A DNA stretch of 64,000 nucleotides from Adiantum capillus-veneris. Its lineage: Eukaryota; Streptophyta; Polypodiopsida; Polypodiales; Pteridaceae. Positions 57,175-64,000 of this stretch are shown here, one piece after another (within the stretch, counting starts at the first letter, position 1; every line of letters begins with the position of its first letter). Under the pieces are notes generated by a model. The model made no database searches. It saw only the letters and a list, made by a program, of their open reading frames with translations, and was not told the origin of the DNA. A program made the position numbers and the translations under genes. The stretch covers positions 89,242,881 through 89,306,880 of the forward strand of contig CM043957.1 of the NCBI GenBank assembly GCA_014529385.2. Direction: 5' to 3'.

Positions 57175-58385
57175 CCTTCTCCTCTTGCTTTTGATAAGTC
57201 AATGAAGAGCTCAGTTTCTACGTACATGATTTTTGTCAAAGAGTCTCCAAAAGATCCTAACGTTTCATCAAAAGTAAATGGTAGGAATCAAGAAGAGTTA
57301 GACTTCTCTAATTTTCTAAAAGGATTCCAAGATGTGTTCATCGATGATATCCCTATGGATACCTCCAAAATGAGGGAAGGATGACCATCGCAGTGAGCTC
57401 CTTCCTTGAAGCTCACCACCTAACAAGCCTCCTTATCGAGTCTCACAAGCTCAACAAGAGGAGATCATGAGGCAAGTACAAGAGCTGGTAGACAAAGGGA
57501 TGGTGAGGCCTAGTTCCTCTCCCTTTTGTTCTCCAGTCCTTTTAGTGCAAAAGAAAGATGGTACATACCGCATGTGTGTGGACTATCGATCATTAAACCA
57601 TATCACTATCAAAAAAAGATTTCCCATGCCTCGTAGAAGATCTGTTTGATAAGCCACAAGGCTCTACCTACTTCAGTAGGATTGACCTTAAGAGTGGCTA
57701 TCATCAAATAAGGACAGTGGATGAAGATACCTTAAAATACCTTAAAGACCGTGTTTCGCACAACGTTTGGTCTTTATGAATATCTAGTCATGCCTTTTGG
57801 TTTGACTAATGCACCAGATACATTCAATCATCTGATGGAGAAATTTTTTAGACCTTATCCCAAATTCACTGGAGTGTTCTTTGATGATATCATCATCTAC
57901 TCCAAGTCTTTGGAGGAACATAAGCAACATCTCCAAGTGATTTTTCAAGCATTGAGGGAGAACAAGCTTTTTCTCAACCAAAAGAAAAGCGAATTCTTCC
58001 TTCAAGAGATTAAATACCTAGGTCATATTATCTCTCACGATGGTATCCGTATGGATCCATCAAAGTTAGAGGTAATAAAATCATGGCCTAACCCAAGAAA
58101 TCTACATGAGCTAAGAAGCTTTATTGGTATGTTCGCATACTATAGACGCTTCATAGCAAAATTCTCTCAAGTAGCAGGACCACTACACGACTTAACTAAC
58201 AAGAACGTTAAGTATGTATGGATTGCTAAGGAGAAAAATGCTTTTGATAAGCTCAAAGAGAAGCTTACTTCCCAACCAGTCCTCGTGCTTTCGGATCTCT
58301 CCAAGCTATTTGAGGTCCAATGTGATGCTTGTGGTGATTGCCTTGGAGCAGTTTTGCTTCAAGAAGGGCATGCTGTCATAAAATC
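57175..58385 (+). pseudogene. Gypsy reverse-transcriptase fragment, copy of 62220-63408
   Basis: Nearly parallel to 62220-63408 of the gypsy element on the right: [101 protein letters not shown] and IGMFAYYRRFIAKFSQ. It carries frameshifts near 57380 and 57640 and a small TTAAAATACC duplication near 57733. Both ends are abrupt. Confidence 0.9.
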
Positions 58386-58459
58386 TAATATCTAACCAAC
58401 CCAAAAGATTTTCTCATATTAAATTGATCACTTAATGTGGGAGAATAAATGGGAACAAG

Positions 58460-59982
58460 TGTTAAGATATAGATATGTGCTTATAGATCTATCTCAACAC
58501 GGGGCCAATAGTAAAGGGGTCCAAATGGGAGATGGTCTATCAAGAGCAAGGCTAACCAATGGAGCATAAGACCTTACGGTTAGCTTCATTGAAGACCTCC
58601 AATAATGTCTGTAAAAGTCCTTTGACCTTAGGTAAGCTAGGGCTGAGCTTGAGGTGGGAACCCGGCCCAAGCCCAAGGTGCTTGTCGTGCTTGAGGTGCT
58701 TGTCATGCTTGAGGTGCTTGATTAAGATGCTTGAGGTGCTTGACTGGCTCCATGCTTGAGGTGCTTGACTTGGTGCATGATTAAGGTGCTTGAAGTGCCT
58801 TGAGAAGCTTGCCTGAGATGCTTGTGGGAACACCCCCTACTTCAAGTGCTTAGTCATGCTTGATGACTAAGGGGCTTGCTCATCCAAAGTCAAAAAGATC
58901 CCTACAAGGAGGGGGGTGAGCCTACAAAGGGGGGGGATGAGAGAGAACACACACACACACACAAGGGAAGCCCCATCTTGAAGAGGCAGCAAGGACACTT
59001 GTCAAGTTCCTCCTCATGTTGCCCTCATGGTGTGCCTGAAACCTATTGGTTGGCCACCCAAGGGGTCCAATGATAATTTAGGATATTTAATTAATTGATT
59101 TTGAATTTATCAAGTCCTCTCTCTCAAAGGGGAAAGGGGGACACTTGTCCCAAGGCTACCCATGTTGCTTGTAATGGCTCCTGCTTGTGATTGGCTAGGC
59201 CTGGAGGGGTCCAATGAGCTTCAAGCATGAGCTACAAGGGGGGGTCGACCCAAGCAAGCTAGGGGGGTGCTTAGGGGGTATACTCACCCACACACACTCA
59301 CAAACACTCTCATTGTGTACTATGCAAAGTGCAAGAGCTCCCTCTCTTTCTTCAAACAAGTAGAGGTTGAGAGCCTACACCAACACTCTTGGCTATGGAG
59401 TGCAAATCCATCCAAGAGCCATGCTGCAATGCTTGAGCTTGCCATCTATTTCTTCTTCATTACTATGCTATTATGTATGCTAGCACAAGAGTTATGATAA
59501 GTGAGGAACTAGCTCTTTCTCGTATGAAATGTTTCTTCTTCCTCTTCCCTACCCTCATTCCCTGCTAGCTCTCTCCGCCTTCGAAGGTGTTTGAGGTCTT
59601 GGGACTGAGGCTTGGTATAGTTAAAGCTTTCTTCAAGTTTAGGTTATGCTATGATGGTGATGCATGAAGCTTTCCATCTTCATTGCTTCACCTAGGTCAC
59701 AAGGAACACAAAGAATGTATTGTAACAAGTCTCTCTTTATGGGAGAAATCATAATACAAATGCCTATTGGAGGGGGGACCGGCTCCACATAAATCCGGTC
59801 CTCAACTGTTGTCATGTTCTCTAAATTCTCTCTCTTGCAAAAGTATTGTCCATGCCAAGTTAACTAATTGCTATAATTATGTTGCTATCTTCAATTATGT
59901 CTACCCGCTATGCTCACAAAATCATTTCTTGAAAGTACTCTCATTAAATTCCGCTACTCTCAAATTGAATAGGCAAATTCCA
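58460..59982 (+). repeat. Probable 5' LTR of the right-hand gypsy element
   Basis: Begins TGTTAAGATATAG and ends ...AAATTCCA six bases before the primer-binding site at 59989. The 1.5-kb, non-coding stretch includes a minisatellite (58655-58825) and typical LTR context. The other LTR is outside the window, so both borders are provisional. Confidence 0.5.
58655..58825. repeat. Minisatellite based on GCTTGAGGTGCTTG
   Basis: About ten imperfect copies of a 14-20-bp unit (CATGCTTGAGGTGCTTGA and variants) inside the probable LTR. Reading frames such as those rich in KHLKHDKHLK are artefacts. Confidence 0.85.
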
Positions 59983-59988
59983 TTATAT

Positions 59989-60000
59989 TGGTATCAGAGC
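59989..60000 (+). promoter_or_regulatory. Primer-binding site of the right-hand gypsy element
   Basis: TGGTATCAGAGC, the exact word complementary to plant initiator tRNA-Met, 402 bp before the gag start. Confidence 0.85.
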
Positions 60001-60401
60001 ATTTGGTTTCTCTTTTCTTGCTTAAGAAGAGAGGTCCTTAAGTAGCCTATAAATGGTTGATGTTGTTAATTATAATAGAGTAAGTGGAACTGGGATCTAA
60101 TATCGGTTTTGTTAAGCCCACTATGTGGGGGATGGTGCACACCTCGGGAGCTTTGGACTTAATAATGGAGTCATTTTAGACTTGCCTACGGCTTTACCAT
60201 TATTGAGCCATAAGAAGTCCGAAAGGAGCTAGCCCTTGGCAACTCTGCTATGTTAGACCTACTCCTCTACTCTCTATAATTAACCACTTTGAGCCGTGGG
60301 TGTAGATACTTAAGAGCCGATTTTCAAAGGCTAAGAGGAGTGGCAACTAAGGTTTTGAACTGCCAAAGCATACACTAAGTATAAACATAAATTTTGTTAA
60401 C

Positions 60402-63400
60402 ATGGCTGACAATAATAAAGAGAGTAGAATGAACATTGATAGCTTTGATTTTGCACATGAAGGTGCTAATGATGATGCTCCCATGTTTGTGAATTATCTC
60501 GTCGCTAGGTTGCAGCAAGCTATGGGCAACCCTGCTTTGCAAGCCGAAGTTACTCAACAACTTCGTGCTTATGGAATTTCCCTTCCTCTCCCAGAGGAGA
60601 GAGAGCTTAGGAGGCCTCTTGAAGAGACCCCCAAAAGAAGACTCTCTCCCATTCAAGAGGAGGAATCCAAAGAGAAAGAAAGCAATGAAAGTCTAAGTTC
60701 TTCTGAAGAGGTGGCTCCACGAAGACGGCGGTCTAGACGATCGCCTACTCCTCCCAAGAGGAAAGGAGCAACCTATAGTCCTTCTCCTCATCACTCTGAA
60801 AGGCAAGAGAGGAAACAAAGGAAGAAAAGGGCTAGGAAGAGGTCACCCTCTTCTCCTTCTTCTTCACCTTCCTCCTCTTCCGATGAAAGTTATGGCTATT
60901 CTCCTAGAGAATACAAGAGGGGAGGACATCGCAAATCATTTCCTCCATGGCGAAGGTCACAAAAGCTAAAGAAGTTCAAGGAGGGAGGAAAGAGTATCTC
61001 TTTTCTCACCTACGATGGCACCTTTGGTGCTACCGACAAAGTGTTGGCCTTCATCCAGCAATTTGATGCGGCCTTTGGGGACGAGGGCTTCACAGAGTCC
61101 TCCAAGCTACGCCATGTAGCTATGCACTTCCAAAAATCAGCTCGTCAATGGTGGGCTAGCCTTCGTGGCAATGGAGAAGCCCCAAAGACATGGAAAACTC
61201 TACGAGTTTCCATCATGAAGCAATTTCTTCCAAGTGATACTAAAGATAAAGTTCTTACCGAATGGCGCGGATTGAAGCTTCTCTCTCATGAGTCTATCAA
61301 CAAGTATGTAGACAAGTTTTGGGATTTACATCTCAAAGCTTCTGTCTTTCAAAAGATAGACTTTGCCGAGCAAAGACAGCAATTCTGTGCGGGATTACCT
61401 GAAGAGATGGCCGAATACATCAACTCTCAACGGCCCGGTACTATTACCGAAGTAATCCACCACACCATGGTTGCTTCACGCATCAATTTCCATCAAGGGG
61501 CTAGACGTAATGTCAAGCCCATGGAAAACAAAGATAAAAATGATACAAAGGGGAAATCCAATTCTCAAAATAATTCCCAAGGCACTTCCAACAACAACAA
61601 TAACAACAACAACAATCGGTCCAAGGAGAAGGGAGTTTACAAAGGTAAAAAAAAACTCTCTCCTGCAGAGCTTGAAGCTTTTCGCAAGGACCATAAGTGT
61701 TTCAAGTGTGGGGAGCAAGGACATGGCTATCGTTCTTGCCCCAAGAAGAATACTCGCAATGAGACTCCTAGGGCTTCCACCATCGAAGCTCCAAAAGAGG
61801 ATGCTCATTGCAAAGGATCATCACTTTCCTATGCGTGGGGAAAGGTAAGAGAGCATGATGCCTTCATCTTGTTTGACCCAGGCTCTACTCTCAACTTCAT
61901 ATCAATAGAGTTGGCCACCAAGCTGGGCATTCAAGCTTTTGAGATGGGAGATATAGTAACAGCTGATGCAGCTTTCAAGGGACAACAAGCCTCCGTTACT
62001 CCCTTGATTGGGAAGTTGAGGCTTCATGTCCAAAGCTATGTCGACAGAGAAGACTTCCTCATCTCTCCTCTCCAATATCAGGATGTTATCCTAGGGGCAC
62101 CATGGTTTGATCGCATGGCTGCCAACATGAAGTTCCCTGAAAGGAGAATTTACTTCACCTACAGGGGAAAGAACATGTATATAGATGCTAGTGAGCGTGG
62201 TCGCACTATTCCACTTGTAAATCCTCTTTCTTTTGATAAATCAATGAAGAGCTCAGTTTCTGCATACATGATTTATGTCAAAGAGTCTCTAAAAGCTAAT
62301 AATGTTTCATCAAATGAAAATGATAGGAATCAAGAAGAGTTAGACTTGTGTACTTTTCTAAAAGGATTCCAAGATGTGTTCATCGATGATATCCCTATGG
62401 ACCTACCTCCAAAACGAGGGGATGATGACCATCGTATTGAGCTCCTTCCAGGAAGCTCACCACCTAACAAACCTCCTTCTCGAGTCTCACAAGCTCAACA
62501 AGAGGAGATTATGAGGCAAGTACAGGAATTGGTAGACAAAGGGATGGTGAGGCCTAGTTTCTCTCCCTTTTGTTCTCCAGTCCTTTTAGTGCAAAAGAAA
62601 GATGGTACATACCGTATGTGTGTGGACTATCGAGCACTAAACCATATCACTATCAAAAACAGATTTCCCGTGCCTCGGGTAGAAGATCTGTTTGATAAGC
62701 TACAAGGCTCTATCTACTTCAGTAGGATTGACCTTAAGAGTGTCTATCATCAAATAAGGATAGTGGATGAAGATATCCTAAAGACCGCGTTTTGCACAAC
62801 ATTTGGTCTTTATGAATATCTAGTCATGCCTTTTGGCTTGACTAATGCACCAGCTACTTTCAATCGTCTCATGGAGAAAATTTTTAGACCATATCGTAAA
62901 TTCACTGGAGTGTTCTTTGATGATATCATCATCTACTCCAAATCTTTGGAGGAACATAAGCAACATCTCCAAGTGATTTTTCAAGCCTTGAGGGAAAACA
63001 AACTTTTTCTCAACCAAAAGAAAAGTGAATTCTTCCTTCAAGAGATTCAATATCTAGGTCATATTATCTCTCACGATGGTATTCGTATGGATCCATCAAA
63101 GTTAGAGGTAATAAAATCATGGCCTAACCCAAGGAATCTACATGACCTAAGAAACTTTATTGGTATGTGTGCATACTATAGACGCTTCATAGCAAAATTC
63201 TCTCAAGTAGCAGGACCACTACACGACTTAACAAAGAAGAACGTTAAGTTTGTATGGACCGCTAAGGAGAAAAATGCTTTTGAAAAACTCAAAGAGAAGC
63301 TTACTTCCCAACCAGTCCTCGTGCTTCCGGATCTCTCAAAGCCATTTGAGGTCCAATGTGATGCGTGTGGTGATTGCCTTGGAGCGGTTTTGCTTCAAGA

Positions 63401-64000
63401 AGGGCATGCCATAGCATATGAGAGCCGAAGGCTCAATAGTGATGAACGAGTCTTGGGCATTTATGAGAAAGAGCTTTTAGCTGTTCTACATGCCCTAGAT
63501 ACATGGAAGCACTACCTATTGGGGACTCCATTTATCCTACGAACCGACCACCAAAGTCTCAAGTATTTCATGACGCAAACCAAACTTTCCGACAAACAAA
63601 TGAGGTGGGCAAATTTTCTTTCGCAATTTAATTTCCATATTGCTCACATAGCTGGTAAGCACAATCAAGTTGCCGATGCACTTTCACGACAACCAAAAGT
63701 TAATGCGGTGTCTATAGCTACTCACAATGATCTATCCTCTATGATAGATGAGTTTGCTACTGACCCTGACTTTAGAGACATAATGTCAGCCCTTGCTTTG
63801 GGGAAGAAAGAGGAACCATTCACCTTGCAGGATGGTTATCTTCTCCACGGCAATAGGCTATGTGTTACCCATTCCCTTCGTGAGAAGGTTATGTATGAAT
63901 CCCATGCTCCTCCATATGCAAGGCATAGAGGTGTTCAACCTACTCTCCGAGGAGTAGAGACGTATTTTTATTGGCCTACCATGAAAGTGGACATACAAGA
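60402..64000 (+). CDS. Intact Ty3/gypsy gag-pol, running off the window
   Basis: From ATG 60402 (AACATGG) the frame stays open for about 1200 codons to the edge, with no stop. In order: an N-terminal acidic segment; an Arg/Ser-rich stretch at about residues 105-165 (PRRRRSRRSPTPP, KRSPSSPSSSPSSSSD); the gag core (FLTYDGTFGATDKVLAFIQQ, QWWASLRGNGEAPKTW); an Asn run; a zinc knuckle CFKCGEQGHGYRSC; protease with DPGSTLNFIS and ILGAPWFDR; reverse transcriptase ([28 protein letters not shown], catalytic FFDDIIIYS); RNase H (VQCDACGDCLGAVL, LRTDHQSLKYF, NQVADALSRQ); and the start of the integrase zinc domain (HAPPYARHRG, FYWPTMK). Gag and pol are one continuous frame. The protease triad reads DPG instead of the usual DSG/DTG. 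It may still be functional apart from that. Confidence 0.93.
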   Translation, partial: MADNNKESRMNIDSFDFAHEGANDDAPMFVNYLVARLQQAMGNPALQAEVTQQLRAYGISLPLPEERELRRPLEETPKRRLSPIQEEESKEKESNESLSSSEEVAPRRRRSRRSPTPPKRKGATYSPSPHHSERQERKQRKKRARKRSPSSPSSSPSSSSDESYGYSPREYKRGGHRKSFPPWRRSQKLKKFKEGGKSISFLTYDGTFGATDKVLAFIQQFDAAFGDEGFTESSKLRHVAMHFQKSARQWWASLRGNGEAPKTWKTLRVSIMKQFLPSDTKDKVLTEWRGLKLLSHESINKYVDKFWDLHLKASVFQKIDFAEQRQQFCAGLPEEMAEYINSQRPGTITEVIHHTMVASRINFHQGARRNVKPMENKDKNDTKGKSNSQNNSQGTSNNNNNNNNNRSKEKGVYKGKKKLSPAELEAFRKDHKCFKCGEQGHGYRSCPKKNTRNETPRASTIEAPKEDAHCKGSSLSYAWGKVREHDAFILFDPGSTLNFISIELATKLGIQAFEMGDIVTADAAFKGQQASVTPLIGKLRLHVQSYVDREDFLISPLQYQDVILGAPWFDRMAANMKFPERRIYFTYRGKNMYIDASERGRTIPLVNPLSFDKSMKSSVSAYMIYVKESLKANNVSSNENDRNQEELDLCTFLKGFQDVFIDDIPMDLPPKRGDDDHRIELLPGSSPPNKPPSRVSQAQQEEIMRQVQELVDKGMVRPSFSPFCSPVLLVQKKDGTYRMCVDYRALNHITIKNRFPVPRVEDLFDKLQGSIYFSRIDLKSVYHQIRIVDEDILKTAFCTTFGLYEYLVMPFGLTNAPATFNRLMEKIFRPYRKFTGVFFDDIIIYSKSLEEHKQHLQVIFQALRENKLFLNQKKSEFFLQEIQYLGHIISHDGIRMDPSKLEVIKSWPNPRNLHDLRNFIGMCAYYRRFIAKFSQVAGPLHDLTKKNVKFVWTAKEKNAFEKLKEKLTSQPVLVLPDLSKPFEVQCDACGDCLGAVLLQEGHAIAYESRRLNSDERVLGIYEKELLAVLHALDTWKHYLLGTPFILRTDHQSLKYFMTQTKLSDKQMRWANFLSQFNFHIAHIAGKHNQVADALSRQPKVNAVSIATHNDLSSMIDEFATDPDFRDIMSALALGKKEEPFTLQDGYLLHGNRLCVTHSLREKVMYESHAPPYARHRGVQPTLRGVETYFYWPTMKVDIQ

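Noticed and set aside
61476-61808. Minus-strand hydrophobic frame and the plus-strand frame at 61471-61848
   Set aside because: They are out-of-frame shadows of the gag-pol gene that starts at 60402.

Overview
The window is nuclear DNA from a land plant with a large, transposon-filled genome. Signs are a multi-exon glutamate-receptor-like gene, Ty1/copia and Ty3/gypsy elements primed from initiator-tRNA-Met-type sites, L1-type LINEs, spliceosomal introns and many long CT/GA microsatellites. A fern-like or other non-seed plant would fit, but the sequence does not fix the species. Only two genes look like host genes: a glutamate-receptor-like channel on the minus strand (36850-41687) and an unrecognised 473-residue membrane protein (22800-24221). 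Nearly everything else is mobile DNA, nested several layers deep.

The left half is a stack of insertions. The outermost layer is a decayed plus-strand Ty3/gypsy element, seen as RNase H/integrase pieces at 4525-5556, 20579-20964 and 25951-26580, with a likely LTR at 26706-28760. Its integrase is split twice. The first split, inside the zinc-binding motif, is a 15-kb TIR DNA transposon (5557-20577). The second is a 5-kb insertion flanked by an 11-bp direct repeat (20965-25950), which carries the membrane-protein gene.

The 15-kb DNA transposon is the most interesting object. Its ends form a 24-bp inverted repeat with 22 matches, and it carries three genes. The first is a four-exon plus-strand gene with a plausible D-D-E triad (6199-9107). 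The second, just downstream, is a histone H3-like gene whose protein starts MARTKQTAR, the exact start of histone H3, followed by a long acidic/basic tail and a recognisable H3 histone fold interrupted by two stop codons (9212-10075). The third is a convergent four-exon minus-strand gene of about 795 codons with no recognised family (11328-19865). Exon 1 of that gene is split by a young Ty1/copia element (14100-19709, TSD TCGAC), and its reading frame closes exactly when the insertion is removed. Between the convergent genes lie two related long hairpins and two sets of tandem repeats. A second, decayed copy of the transposase gene with the same left terminus lies at 32361-35903.

The right half holds the receptor-like gene, which lacks the usual amino-terminal domain, then LINE fragments on both strands (42540-44990, 45530-50900, 51000-52505), a decayed copia element (53083-56040), a fragment related to the left-hand copia (56105-57095), a gypsy reverse-transcriptase fragment (57175-58385), and finally a better-preserved gypsy element. 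That last element has an LTR, a primer-binding site and an uninterrupted gag-pol frame from 60402 to the window edge.
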